Shown piece after piece: positions 16,769 to 25,805 of a stretch of DNA of 64,000 nucleotides. The notes beneath the pieces were generated by a model. That model was not told the DNA's origin. It saw nothing but the letters and a program-made list of their open reading frames with translations, and ran no database searches. The stretch covers positions 62,001-126,000 of the forward strand of contig CACGMO010000001.1 of assembly GCA_902574225.1 (NCBI GenBank), in the 5' to 3' direction. Origin of the DNA: an uncultured Alphaproteobacteria bacterium. GTDB taxonomy: Bacteria > Pseudomonadota > Alphaproteobacteria > Rhodobacterales > Rhodobacteraceae. The position numbers and the translations under genes are program-made. The first letter of the stretch is position 1. Each line of letters opens with the position of its first letter.

Positions 16769-18067
16769 CTACCGCTTATCGAAAGCCTTATAGGTTCTAT
16801 GAGTTGCACCGGTAAAAAGTTGTCTTGGGCGACCAATCTTTATATTAGGGTCTGAAATCATTTCTTGCCATTGAGCAAGCCATCCTACAGTTCTAGCCAA
16901 TGCAAAAATTGGAGTGAACATCGAAGTTGGAAAGTCCATAGCCTCAAGTATTATTCCAGAATAAAAGTCGACGTTCGGGTACAGTTTTTTCTCAATAAAA
17001 TATTCATCTTCCAAAGCGATTTTTTCTAGCTCTTTCGCCACTTGGAGTGTTGGGTTATTTTTGACCCCTAGTAATTCAAGGACTTCATCTGCACTCTGCT
17101 TCATTACCCTTGATCTAGGATCAAAGTTTTTATAGACCCTGTGTCCGAAGCCCATCAGTCGAAAGGGATCATTTTTATCCTTTGCCTTTAAGATATATTC
17201 AGGTATCCGGTCGGGAGTTCCAATTTCTTTCAACATATTTAACGCAGCCTCATTGGCGCCTCCATGAGCAGGGCCCCAGAGGCATGCTATACCTGCAGCT
17301 ATACAGGCAAATGGATTTGCTCCAGAAGAAGCAGCAAGCCTAACGGTAGAAGTAGAAGCATTTTGTTCATGATCAGCATGAAGAATGAATATCCTATCCA
17401 TAGCTTTACTTAAAATAGGATCACTCACATATTCTTCAGCGGGAACTGAAAAGCACATTTGTAAAAAATTGGGGGCATATTGAAGATTGTTCTTAGGATA
17501 AGCAAATGGTTGTCCGATAGAATATTTATATGCCCAAGCAACGATTGTTGGAAGTTTTGCAATCATTCTGATTGTTGCTACCTCTCTCTGCCATGGATCA
17601 TTAATATCAGTACTATCATGATAAAACGCTGACATTGCCGCCTGAACGCCACAAACAATCGCCATAGGATGGGCGTCCCTTCTGAAACCACGAAAAAAAT
17701 TTAACATTTGTTCGTGCAGCATCGTATGCCGTGTTACCCTGCTACAAAAGTCATCATATTGTGGCTTCGTCGGCAATTCACCTCGTAACAGTAGGTAAGC
17801 GACTTCCAAAAAATTCGATTTTTCGGCTAACTCTTCAATAGGATAACCTCGGTAAAGAAGCTCACCCTTATCTCCATCTATAAAAGTTATATTGCTGTCA
17901 CAGGACGCAGTGGAAGTGAAACCAGGATCATATGTAAACAAGCCTGTTTCTTTATACAAACTTCGTATATCTAAAACATCAGGCCCCAATGTCCCTTTAC
18001 TAACAGGTACCTTTATACTCTTCTCATCTATTTTAAGTTCAGCAAACTTTTGTGTTTTATCTAGCAA
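16769..18067 (-). CDS. gltA: Citrate synthase (type II, hexameric class)
   Basis: GltA condenses oxaloacetate with acetyl-CoA at the entry of the TCA cycle. Catalytic regions are visible: [17 protein letters not shown] and [12 protein letters not shown] carry the two catalytic histidines, and [17 protein letters not shown] binds oxaloacetate. The 432-residue length and the N-terminal beta domain fit the Gram-negative NADH-sensitive type. The start is TTG at 18067; no ATG occurs near the expected N-terminus. A well-formed promoter lies 30 bp upstream, so gltA may be transcribed separately from gltX. Confidence 0.96.
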   Translation of the reverse strand: MLDKTQKFAELKIDEKSIKVPVSKGTLGPDVLDIRSLYKETGLFTYDPGFTSTASCDSNITFIDGDKGELLYRGYPIEELAEKSNFLEVAYLLLRGELPTKPQYDDFCSRVTRHTMLHEQMLNFFRGFRRDAHPMAIVCGVQAAMSAFYHDSTDINDPWQREVATIRMIAKLPTIVAWAYKYSIGQPFAYPKNNLQYAPNFLQMCFSVPAEEYVSDPILSKAMDRIFILHADHEQNASTSTVRLAASSGANPFACIAAGIACLWGPAHGGANEAALNMLKEIGTPDRIPEYILKAKDKNDPFRLMGFGHRVYKNFDPRSRVMKQSADEVLELLGVKNNPTLQVAKELEKIALEDEYFIEKKLYPNVDFYSGIILEAMDFPTSMFTPIFALARTVGWLAQWQEMISDPNIKIGRPRQLFTGATHRTYKAFDKR

Positions 18068-18097
18068 TATTATCCAGTCCCTATCTTGTTGACCAAT

Positions 18098-18125
18098 ATT
18101 ATAGTTTATAATAAATATTAATCAA
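18098..18125 (-). promoter_or_regulatory. Probable sigma70 promoter of gltA
   Basis: On the minus strand TTGATT is followed after 16 bases by a perfect TATAAT, in the 66-bp gap between the gltX stop and the gltA start. Transcription would begin about 24 nt before the TTG start codon. The DNA around is very AT-rich, which raises the chance of false matches, but both boxes and their position are good. Confidence 0.5.
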
Positions 18126-18133
18126 TTTTTGAT

Positions 18134-19531
18134 TCAATCAACATTCATATTTAATCTATCAAGTGTTTGATGTTTTCCTAATATTTCCATAATATGAACT
18201 ATGCTAGGTGATGAAGTCGATCCAGTTAAAGCTATTCTTAGGGGAATACCAATATCACGGAACTTTAAGCTACTTTCTTGGCAATAAGCATTTATGAATT
18301 CGTTTAAAAGCTTTGAATTCCAGGCAAAATTTGCTGATTTAATTGCATAGACGAAATTTGAAATAATCTTTCTAGAATTATCATCTAACAGTGCCAACGC
18401 TTTTTTGTCTCTAAGTTCATCTGCTTCAAATAAAAATGAGGAGGCCTCAAATATTTCTCCAAGTGACGTACATCTCTCAACTACTAGAGGTAAATACTGT
18501 CTCAATTTTTCTGAAAAACTTTCTGACAAACTTATGTTTTTATAAATTTTTATATATTGTAAAAGCAACTTATGAATTTCATCAGCTGGCTTTGATATCA
18601 AATGCTTTTTAGAGATATTCAAAAGTTTTTTTATATCAAACCTAGAAGGACTTTTTCCTACTCCATCTAGTGTAAACCAGGAAATAGCTTGGTTTAAATT
18701 GAAAAACTCCTCATCTTTATAGCTCCAACCAAGCCTCGCAAGATAATTTAACATTGCATCTGGTAAAAATCCTTCTTGCTTAAAGTCTAGCAAGCTACTT
18801 TTTCCATCTCTTTTTGACAGTTTTTCGCCTCTCTCATTGTGGATAAGGGGAATGTGTGCAAATTCTGGAGTGACCCAATTTAATGCTTGGTATACAAGTA
18901 ATTGCTTAACTGTGTTTGTAAGATGATCTTCTCCTCTTATAACATGACTGATCTTCATATTATGATCATCTACAACAACTGCTAGATTATATGTTGAGCT
19001 ACCATCGCTTCTCGCAATCACAAAATCTTCTATCGTGCTCAAATCCCATGATAGTTCTCCTCTTACTTTATCAGTGAAATTTATTCGAGAAGGATCACTT
19101 GGAACTTTAAATCGAACCACGTATTGTTTATTAGGTTGTGTATTTTTACTAAGATCTCTCCATGGTGATCTGAACGCAGGTTCTCGTGTGCCAATTTTTT
19201 CAATATTACTTTCCGTATGATTTTCCTTTTTGGCGAAGCACTTAAAGGCTAATCCCTTCTCTAACAAATAATCAATTATCTGTTTATGTTTATTTCGATT
19301 TTGTCGTTGAAAAACTATTTCTTCATCCCAAGGGATATTTAACCACTTAATATCATTTATGATTTTTTCCGTTAAAGAACTCTTAGATCTTTTTAAATCA
19401 GTATCTTCAATGCGTAGGAGAAATTTTCCTTTCATGCTTTTTGCAAAAAGATAATTAAAGAGTGCTGTTCTAGCACCGCCAATATGTAAGTCACCTGTTG
19501 GAGAAGGAGCAAATCTTGTTCTTATTTCCAT
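18134..19531 (-). CDS. gltX: Glutamyl-tRNA synthetase
   Basis: GltX charges tRNA-Glu, and in lineages without GlnRS also mischarges tRNA-Gln. The class I signatures are seen: FAPSPTGDLHIGGARTALFN near the N-terminus (HIGH-like) and EKLSKRDGKSS near residue 245 (KMSKS-like). The C-terminal anticodon-binding alpha-helical cage follows. Length 465 is typical for a bacterial discriminating or non-discriminating enzyme; the sequence alone does not tell which. It lies between lexA and gltA; comEC, often found there, is absent. Confidence 0.95.
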   Translation of the reverse strand: MEIRTRFAPSPTGDLHIGGARTALFNYLFAKSMKGKFLLRIEDTDLKRSKSSLTEKIINDIKWLNIPWDEEIVFQRQNRNKHKQIIDYLLEKGLAFKCFAKKENHTESNIEKIGTREPAFRSPWRDLSKNTQPNKQYVVRFKVPSDPSRINFTDKVRGELSWDLSTIEDFVIARSDGSSTYNLAVVVDDHNMKISHVIRGEDHLTNTVKQLLVYQALNWVTPEFAHIPLIHNERGEKLSKRDGKSSLLDFKQEGFLPDAMLNYLARLGWSYKDEEFFNLNQAISWFTLDGVGKSPSRFDIKKLLNISKKHLISKPADEIHKLLLQYIKIYKNISLSESFSEKLRQYLPLVVERCTSLGEIFEASSFLFEADELRDKKALALLDDNSRKIISNFVYAIKSANFAWNSKLLNEFINAYCQESSLKFRDIGIPLRIALTGSTSSPSIVHIMEILGKHQTLDRLNMNVD

Positions 19532-19550
19532 AGGTAAGACTTATAGGTTA

Positions 19551-20192
19551 TTAGTATTGCCTAATCAAGCCGATCAGAATCCCCTGAATACTAATTTGAC
19601 CAGCTGAATATATTCTGGTTTCAAACAATTCATTTGCAGCCTCTAAAGCAATTGTATCACCTCGTTTTCTAAACCTTTTCAATGTAGCTTCATTTTCATC
19701 TGTTAAAGCTACAACGATATCACCATTATTTGCTGAGCTCTGCTTTTTGATAATTGCAAAATCTCCATCATTTATACCAGCATCAACCATTGATTCCCCT
19801 TTTATTTCGAGAATAAAACTATCCGACCCTTTTGTTAAAAACTTTGATACGAATAAAGAACTCTCTCCTGCCTCAATCGCTTCTATAGGAAGGCCAGCTG
19901 CAATTCTTCCAACTACTGGCAACTCAACGATATGCTTATCAAGTGTATCATTTTTATTGTCTGAAGACTTTGACCTTATATTTGGTGATTTTAAAATCTC
20001 GATTGCTCTTGCTTTGAAAGGTAATTTTTTGATAAATCCTCTATCTTCGAGAGCAGATATCAGTCGGTGAATTCCTGACTTTGATTTAAGGCCCACTTTA
20101 TTTTTCATTTCTTCGAAAGATGGGGTCACACCAGACTGAGCTATTCTTTCTTCAAGGAATAATAAAAGTTCATGTTGCTTTTTTGTTAACAT
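19551..20192 (-). CDS. lexA: SOS repressor LexA
   Basis: LexA represses DNA-damage genes and cleaves itself when RecA is activated. The N-terminal winged helix (TPSFEEMKNKVGLKSKSGIHRL) binds DNA. The cleavage site is VGRIAAGLP (Ala-Gly bond) near residue 97. The catalytic serine is in KGESMVDAGINDGD and the lysine is in the ATLKRF segment. Length 213 is usual. A perfect alphaproteobacterial LexA box stands 17 bp before the start, showing autoregulation. Confidence 0.96.
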   Translation of the reverse strand: MLTKKQHELLLFLEERIAQSGVTPSFEEMKNKVGLKSKSGIHRLISALEDRGFIKKLPFKARAIEILKSPNIRSKSSDNKNDTLDKHIVELPVVGRIAAGLPIEAIEAGESSLFVSKFLTKGSDSFILEIKGESMVDAGINDGDFAIIKKQSSANNGDIVVALTDENEATLKRFRKRGDTIALEAANELFETRIYSAGQISIQGILIGLIRQY

Positions 20193-20208
20193 AGGTACCT
20201 CTTACTAT

Positions 20209-20223
20209 GTTCTATATATGTTC
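20209..20223 (-). promoter_or_regulatory. LexA operator (GTTC-N7-GTTC)
   Basis: The direct repeat GTTC-TATATAT-GTTC matches the alphaproteobacterial LexA consensus exactly. It lies between the moeA stop and the lexA start, 17 bp before the lexA ATG. Binding there would block transcription of lexA and possibly of genes behind it (gltX). The direct-repeat form, as opposed to the CTG-N10-CAG palindrome, is itself a mark of Alphaproteobacteria. Confidence 0.85.
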
Positions 20224-20240
20224 TTTTTATAGGTGTCAAT

Positions 20241-21425
20241 TTAAAAATCAATTATATCTACAATTTGATCCTTAAAATTTGATGATGATCCTGGAGGAAT
20301 AATTAAAAGACAGTTTGATTTTATTAGCACAGAATGTAATGAGCTGTCTTGTTGTGAAAATGGTTTTACATATTGTGTTGCTGCCTCTTGGTATGTAAAT
20401 GCTCTCATGTAGTGTTCGCGTTGCGAAATAGGGATTTTAATGTCTTCAGACAACAAAGCTTTTCGTGTAATTATTCTTTCAAGCTTTTCCCCTAGCATTT
20501 TTTTTATTAATGCTACAATAAATAACTTGCTACATACAATACTTGATATCGGATTGCCTGGAAGACAAAAAATAATTTTTCTATCCAATTTCCCTATAAT
20601 TAATGGCTTTCCTGGTTTTATCGGTATCCCGTCCACAAGAATCTTTATACCCAGTTTCCTGTAATGCTTTCGTATAAGGTCATAATTACCCTTTGATACA
20701 CCTCCTAGCGTGATAATTATTTGAGATTGTTTGGTGTTTTCGAGGGCACAGATTATCTCATCCAGGTTATCTCGACATATTGGAGCGATAGTTACCTCTG
20801 CTCCCTCATTTTCTAACATAGCTTTGATGCCATATGGGCTAGATGAATAAATACTGTTTTTTTTTGCTTTACTTCCTAAAGCTAAAACCTCATTTCCGGT
20901 TGGAATAATACAAACCTTCGGTTTTTTTATAACGGAAACTTTTTCTAAATTAAGGGAAGCTAAAGCAGAAATAAGCTTGTAGTCAATTAACATGGGGTTA
21001 GAAATTATTTGACCCTTCTTAAAATCTAATCCTGTTTTTCTTACATACGAGTTTTTTTTATCATAATCATTGACAAACATTAAATTTCCATGGCTCGAAG
21101 TGTTCTCTTGAATTACAACAAAATCAGCATTTTTAGGCATTCTAGATCCAGTATAAACTCTGACACACTCATTGGGCTTAATCGTATAGCATGATCTAGC
21201 GCCAGCAGGTGTCTCGCCTAATACTGTAAACTTACCAATCTTCCCTAAAGATGACTTCTTAACGGCAAATCCGTCCATGGAGGATGTATCGAATTCAGGG
21301 ATATTTTTGGTTGTGGTGACTGGCTTTGAAAGAGTTCTGCCCAAAGAGTCTTTTAAGTATATATTTTCAGTAAAATGTGAAAAATCTTGTTTAAATATTT
21401 CCTTTAGTGCTCTGGAAACATTCAT
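20241..21425 (-). CDS. moeA: Molybdopterin molybdenumtransferase
   Basis: MoeA inserts molybdate into adenylylated molybdopterin in the last steps of molybdenum cofactor synthesis. PEFDTSSMDGFAVK near residue 42, YTGSRMPKNAD near 91 and the MoCF-binding GGVSKGNYDLI near 243 are visible, as is LPGNPISS near 285. Length 394 is usual. It overlaps moaC by four bases (ATGA) and follows the trp genes, the common alphaproteobacterial order trpEGDC-moaC-moeA-lexA. Confidence 0.94.
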   Translation of the reverse strand: MNVSRALKEIFKQDFSHFTENIYLKDSLGRTLSKPVTTTKNIPEFDTSSMDGFAVKKSSLGKIGKFTVLGETPAGARSCYTIKPNECVRVYTGSRMPKNADFVVIQENTSSHGNLMFVNDYDKKNSYVRKTGLDFKKGQIISNPMLIDYKLISALASLNLEKVSVIKKPKVCIIPTGNEVLALGSKAKKNSIYSSSPYGIKAMLENEGAEVTIAPICRDNLDEIICALENTKQSQIIITLGGVSKGNYDLIRKHYRKLGIKILVDGIPIKPGKPLIIGKLDRKIIFCLPGNPISSIVCSKLFIVALIKKMLGEKLERIITRKALLSEDIKIPISQREHYMRAFTYQEAATQYVKPFSQQDSSLHSVLIKSNCLLIIPPGSSSNFKDQIVDIIDF

Positions 21426-21910
21426 TTTTTAATACTTTCTTTTCTCTCATAGTCACCAGTTTTTCCACCTTTTTTTTCTAACAAAAATATATTTTTAATG
21501 TAAACAGACTTATCTACTCCTTTTACCATATCATAAATAGTTAGAGCGGAAACACTAACAGCAGTTAGTGCTTCCATCTCTACTCCAGTTTTCTCTTCAG
21601 ATTTTACAGTGCTTACTATCTCGAGTTCTTCCTCTAGAAATCTAAAACTAATATCGCTACTATCGAGATTAATGTTATGACATAAAGGGATTAAACTTGA
21701 CGTTTGCTTTGCTCCCATTATACCAGCAATTCTCGCTACATTAATCACGTTTCCTTTTTTAAGTTTATCGTTTTTTATCATTGTGAGTATTTTTTTAGAA
21801 AGCCAAACTGTGGCCTTTGCCCTCGCATACCTTGATGATTTTTTCTTTTTTGAAATGTCAACAATTCTTGCATTTCCTTTGTTATCAAGATGACTTAATT
21901 TTTTATCCAT
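21422..21910 (-). CDS. moaC: Cyclic pyranopterin monophosphate synthase MoaC
   Basis: MoaC closes the pyranopterin ring after MoaA in molybdenum cofactor synthesis. The active-site sequences KQTSSLIPLCHNI near residue 71 and KTGVEMEALTAVSVSALTIY near 111 are intact, with DMVKGVDKS after. Length 162 matches. It shares one base with the trpC stop (TAATG) and overlaps moeA by four bases. moaA, moaB and moaE are not in the window. Confidence 0.95.
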   Translation of the reverse strand: MDKKLSHLDNKGNARIVDISKKKKSSRYARAKATVWLSKKILTMIKNDKLKKGNVINVARIAGIMGAKQTSSLIPLCHNINLDSSDISFRFLEEELEIVSTVKSEEKTGVEMEALTAVSVSALTIYDMVKGVDKSVYIKNIFLLEKKGGKTGDYERKESIKK

Positions 21911-22695
21911 TATTGATTCATTAGCAATTTTGTTGCTTTTTCAAGATCTTCTTGCCTCATTAAACTTTCTCCAACAAGAAATGATGATACTCCAAGCTTA
22001 GCTAGTCTTTCCAAATCACTTTTTTGTGACAATCCAGATTCAGATATTACCATTTTATTTTTAGGCACATTGGGCAATAGCTTGACTGTGGTTTCGATAT
22101 TAGTGTTAAAGGTGTTAAGGTCTCTATTATTTATACCAATCATATTTGACGAGAAATGCTTGGTTGCTTCTAGCTCTTCAAGAGAATGTACCTCTAAAAT
22201 ACATTCTAATCCAATATCCAAAGCCATAGATTCAATTGTCTTATTGTCTTCAATTGAGTTCATGCCAATTATAATGAGGATGCAGTCAGCGCCCAGGTTT
22301 TTTGACTCTATCACCTGAAGAGGATCAATCATAAACTCTTTTCTTAGAATGGGTAAAGAGACAACTTTCTTAATTTGAGCGATGTAATCATTTGAACCTT
22401 TAAAATACGTTGCATCTGTTAAAACAGACAAACAAGATGCACCACCTTTTTCATAAGATATTGCTAATTCCGCTGGGTTAAAATCTTTCCTAATAATCCC
22501 CTTTGATGGAGATGCTCTTTTAATTTCAGTTATTATTGTATAATTATTATTACCTGATTTCTTTAGGGAATTTTTAAAACTCTCATTGTTTTGATAAGAC
22601 TTAGTAAAGTTAAGCTTATCATATTCTAGCTTATCTTTGTTTAATTTACTTACTTCTTCCAATTTTGTAAGTTTTATTTTATCTAATATACTCAT
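21910..22695 (-). CDS. trpC: Indole-3-glycerol phosphate synthase
   Basis: TrpC closes the indole ring from CdRP in tryptophan synthesis and is a (beta/alpha)8 barrel. TEIKRASPSKGIIRKDFNP near residue 56 holds the catalytic lysine, LRKEFMIDPLQV near 120 the second, and ISESGL near 220 the phosphate-binding region. Length 261 is that of the monofunctional enzyme; no TrpF fusion is present. It overlaps trpD by four bases. Confidence 0.96.
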   Translation of the reverse strand: MSILDKIKLTKLEEVSKLNKDKLEYDKLNFTKSYQNNESFKNSLKKSGNNNYTIITEIKRASPSKGIIRKDFNPAELAISYEKGGASCLSVLTDATYFKGSNDYIAQIKKVVSLPILRKEFMIDPLQVIESKNLGADCILIIIGMNSIEDNKTIESMALDIGLECILEVHSLEELEATKHFSSNMIGINNRDLNTFNTNIETTVKLLPNVPKNKMVISESGLSQKSDLERLAKLGVSSFLVGESLMRQEDLEKATKLLMNQ

Positions 22696-23711
22696 TGCAA
22701 TGAAGTTTTCGCTACTTTTAAGTTTTCAATTAGCTCCTTTGTTTTTCCAGAAAGTAATGTATCGGAAGCCATTCTAACCCCATCTTGAATGTTTTTTACT
22801 TTTTCACTTATATTTAAGGCAACAGCACTATTAAAAATAACTGAGTAAAAAAAACCACTCTTTTCCCCATTTACTAAATGCTCAATTTTTTGCGCATTGA
22901 ATTTAGGAGATCCTCCCAAAATTTCTGAAAAATTACATGATTTTAAGTTAGCATCTTCAGGGCTAATTTTGAACTCTCTAATTTTACCCCTATCAAGTTC
23001 AACCACATAAGTTTTACCGGTAATAGAAATCTCATCAGTCCCATCTGATCCGTGAACGACCCAAGCTCTCTCAGTATTTAAATTTCTGAGAACTTCTATC
23101 ATTTTAATAGCTAATGATTTTTCATAGACTCCTATAAGTTGATATTTTACAGAAGCCGGGTTGGTTAGAGGACCTAGTATATTAAACACTGTTCTATAGC
23201 CAAGCTCTTGCCTAACAGGCATGACATTTTTCATAGCAGGATGATAAATAGGAGCCAGCATAAAACAATAGTTAAATTGTTCCAAAGATTTTTGTGCAAC
23301 TTTTGGTTCCATAAAGGTATTTATGCCAAGTATCTCAAGAGTATCAGAAGCTCCGGCGAGTGAGGAAATTTTTCTATTACCATGTTTGGCTACTTTCATA
23401 CCAGTAGAAGCAACAAGGAGCGAGCTTGCCGTCGAAATATTTAGCGTATTCATTCCATCTCCACCCGTTCCTACAATATCTACAGCATTCTCGCCATTTA
23501 AAACTTTTAGGGATTTTTTTCTCATAATAGAGGCGGCAGCCGTAAGCTCATCTATGCTTTCGCCGCGCACTTTTAAAGATGTAAGAAATGAAGATATTTC
23601 GACTTCTGATAACTTACCATCCATTATTTTTTCAAAAACAATCTCCGCGTCTTTAAATGATATGGGTCCTTGTGTTGCTTTTGATAATAATTCTTTAACT
23701 TTTTTATGCAT
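22692..23711 (-). CDS. trpD: Anthranilate phosphoribosyltransferase
   Basis: TrpD transfers phosphoribose from PRPP to anthranilate. The glycine-rich VDIVGTGGDGMNTLNISTAS near residue 78 binds PRPP, and KHGNRKISSLAGASD near 106 is the second family block. VHGSDGTDEISITG near 220 is also typical. Length 339 is normal. It overlaps trpG by eight bases, so the two are likely translationally coupled; some bacteria fuse them, here they are separate. Confidence 0.96.
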   Translation of the reverse strand: MHKKVKELLSKATQGPISFKDAEIVFEKIMDGKLSEVEISSFLTSLKVRGESIDELTAAASIMRKKSLKVLNGENAVDIVGTGGDGMNTLNISTASSLLVASTGMKVAKHGNRKISSLAGASDTLEILGINTFMEPKVAQKSLEQFNYCFMLAPIYHPAMKNVMPVRQELGYRTVFNILGPLTNPASVKYQLIGVYEKSLAIKMIEVLRNLNTERAWVVHGSDGTDEISITGKTYVVELDRGKIREFKISPEDANLKSCNFSEILGGSPKFNAQKIEHLVNGEKSGFFYSVIFNSAVALNISEKVKNIQDGVRMASDTLLSGKTKELIENLKVAKTSLQ

Positions 23712-24294
23712 TATTTGATCCCAAAATACTCAAAAAATTATGAAGAATTTCTTTTCCACAAGTTGTCTTAATTGATTCTGGGTGGAATTGTAGGCCAAAT
23801 ATAGGTAACTCACGGTGCATAATAGCCATAATAGTCTCATCTCTAGACTTTGCAATGGCTGCAAGCGAAGAGGGTAGGGTTTTAGGATCTACACATAGAG
23901 AGTGATATCTTGTGGCTTCGAAAGGCGATGACAAGTTCTTAAAAATCATATGCTTCTGAGAGTGATAGACCATATCCACTTTTCCATGCATTATCTCAGG
24001 AGCACTAATTATTTTTGCACCAAAAGCTGCACCTATAGCTTGATGGCCTAGACAAACGCCTAATAGTGGTATTTTCTGGTTGTCCGCAACTGCCTTTACC
24101 AGGTCAACCGATATCCCAGCATGTTCAGGACCACGCGGACCTGGGGAAATTACAATTCCTTTCGGTTTTAAGTTTATTATCTGATCAACTGCAATTTCAT
24201 CATTTCTGTGAACTTGAGCTTCATAACCTAATTCACCAAAGTAATGATACAGGTTATAGGTAAAACTATCGTAATTATCTATAATTAACAGCAT
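23704..24294 (-). CDS. trpG: Anthranilate synthase glutamine amidotransferase subunit
   Basis: TrpG releases ammonia from glutamine for TrpE. The class I amidotransferase triad is visible: Cys in LLGVCLGHQAIGAAFG near residue 80, and His and Glu in LQFHPESI near the C-terminus. IIDNYDSFTYNL opens the protein. The track uses a TTG at 24306 inside trpE; ATG at 24294 just after the trpE stop has a GGGGA site and gives the usual N-terminus, so I choose it (196 residues). The same subunit may also serve aminodeoxychorismate synthesis. Confidence 0.95.
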   Translation of the reverse strand: MLLIIDNYDSFTYNLYHYFGELGYEAQVHRNDEIAVDQIINLKPKGIVISPGPRGPEHAGISVDLVKAVADNQKIPLLGVCLGHQAIGAAFGAKIISAPEIMHGKVDMVYHSQKHMIFKNLSSPFEATRYHSLCVDPKTLPSSLAAIAKSRDETIMAIMHRELPIFGLQFHPESIKTTCGKEILHNFLSILGSNNA

Positions 24295-24295
24295 C

Positions 24296-25804
24296 TTAAT
24301 CCCCAAAAAAGTGTATTGAGTCTTCTGCTGCTTTAATCAAAGCTTTTGATTTATTTACTGTTTCTTGAAATTCTTTTTCTGCATCACTATCAAAAACTAC
24401 CCCACCTCCAGCCTGCAGGTATAAATCCTGTTCTTTGAGTATAGCAGTTCTTATAGCTATACAGAAATCCATTTGACCAGACGCTCCAAAATAACCAACT
24501 CCTCCACCAAATATACTTCTTTTTTTATTTTCTAATTCATCAATTATTTCCATAGCTCTAATTTTGGGAGCACCAGAAACTGTTCCAGCCGGTAAACCTG
24601 AGAGAAGAGCGCGGATGTTACTAACATTTTTAGAAAGCTTTCCCTTAACATTTGAAACTATATGCATGACATGGCTATATCGTTCAATGACAAAACTTTC
24701 TGTAATTTTTACTGATCCTATTTTGGATACCCTGCCTATATCATTTCGTCCAAGGTCAAGAAGCATAAGGTGCTCTGCAAGTTCCTTTTTGTCATTCAAT
24801 AACTCGTTTTCCAATGCCTTATCTTCGCTTTCGTTAAGACCTCTAGGTCTTGTGCCTGCTATTGGTCGAATTGTAACCTCATCATCATTTTCGACCTTAA
24901 CAAGTATTTCTGGACTAGACCCTATTATGCTGAAATCATTAAAATTAAAATAAAACATATAGGGAGATGGGTTTGTCCTTCTAAGAGACCTATATAATGA
25001 AAAACCTGGCAATAAGTACTTCATTTTCCATCTTTGACTTGGTACCACTTGGAAGATATCCCCACTTTTAATATACTTTTTAGCCCTATTAACTATATTT
25101 AAATAGGCTGTTTTGGTGAAATTAGATACTGGTTTCCCAAGGTAATTTTTTGGTTTTTTCTTTACCTTTGCTTTTTTTCTTGGCAGTGCAACTTGCATGA
25201 CCGTTTCCTCGATCAGTCTTACAGAGTTGTTATAGGTTTTTTGTAAAGATTGCTTGTCGTTCGCCCAAGCTGGTGATGCAACGATTAATTCATTTTTTAT
25301 TGCATCTAACACAATAAGAACAGTCGGTCTAATTAATCGTATATCAGGAACACCTAGCTCGTCATAATTTACATGAGGTAAGTTTTCTATTAGCCTTATC
25401 ACGTCGTAGCTTACATAACCAAATAAACCTGCAATCATAGGTGGAAGTCCCAAAGGTATATCAATTTTGCACCTATCTATGGTATTTTTAAGCTCCTTTA
25501 AGGGGTTATTATTTAATTCTCTAAACCTTAGTCTACTAGATTCCTGTAAGTTTTCTGCAATTTTGCATCCACCCATCTTACTTTCCCAAACTATGTCAGG
25601 CCTCATTCCGATGATTGAATAACGAGCTTTATTTTCTCCGCCGGTCACAGATTCAAATAAAAAGCAATTATCTTGACTCCCACAAACTTTTTCAAAAATT
25701 GAAACAGGGGTCTCTTTATCGGCAATTATTTTTTTAAAAATTAATTGATTGTGGTTACCAATTTTTTTGAATTTTTGGAAGCTTGGGAATATCTCATTAA
25801 TCAT
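24296..25804 (-). CDS. trpE: Anthranilate synthase component I
   Basis: TrpE converts chorismate to anthranilate with ammonia from TrpG. The N-terminal regulatory part has FLFESVTGGENKARYSIIG, the region that binds the feedback inhibitor tryptophan. The chorismate-binding C-terminal part has PIAGTRPRGLNESEDKALE near residue 325 and LPAGTVSGAPKIRAMEI near 412. Length 502 is typical. It starts right at the end of the PpiD gene. No tryptophan-rich leader peptide or attenuator is visible upstream. Confidence 0.96.
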   Translation of the reverse strand: MINEIFPSFQKFKKIGNHNQLIFKKIIADKETPVSIFEKVCGSQDNCFLFESVTGGENKARYSIIGMRPDIVWESKMGGCKIAENLQESSRLRFRELNNNPLKELKNTIDRCKIDIPLGLPPMIAGLFGYVSYDVIRLIENLPHVNYDELGVPDIRLIRPTVLIVLDAIKNELIVASPAWANDKQSLQKTYNNSVRLIEETVMQVALPRKKAKVKKKPKNYLGKPVSNFTKTAYLNIVNRAKKYIKSGDIFQVVPSQRWKMKYLLPGFSLYRSLRRTNPSPYMFYFNFNDFSIIGSSPEILVKVENDDEVTIRPIAGTRPRGLNESEDKALENELLNDKKELAEHLMLLDLGRNDIGRVSKIGSVKITESFVIERYSHVMHIVSNVKGKLSKNVSNIRALLSGLPAGTVSGAPKIRAMEIIDELENKKRSIFGGGVGYFGASGQMDFCIAIRTAILKEQDLYLQAGGGVVFDSDAEKEFQETVNKSKALIKAAEDSIHFFGD

Positions 25805-25805
25805 T

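Noticed and set aside
24296-25805. Tryptophan attenuator before trpE
   Set aside because: trpE begins at the stop of the PpiD gene. No Trp-rich leader peptide or alternative hairpins are visible.
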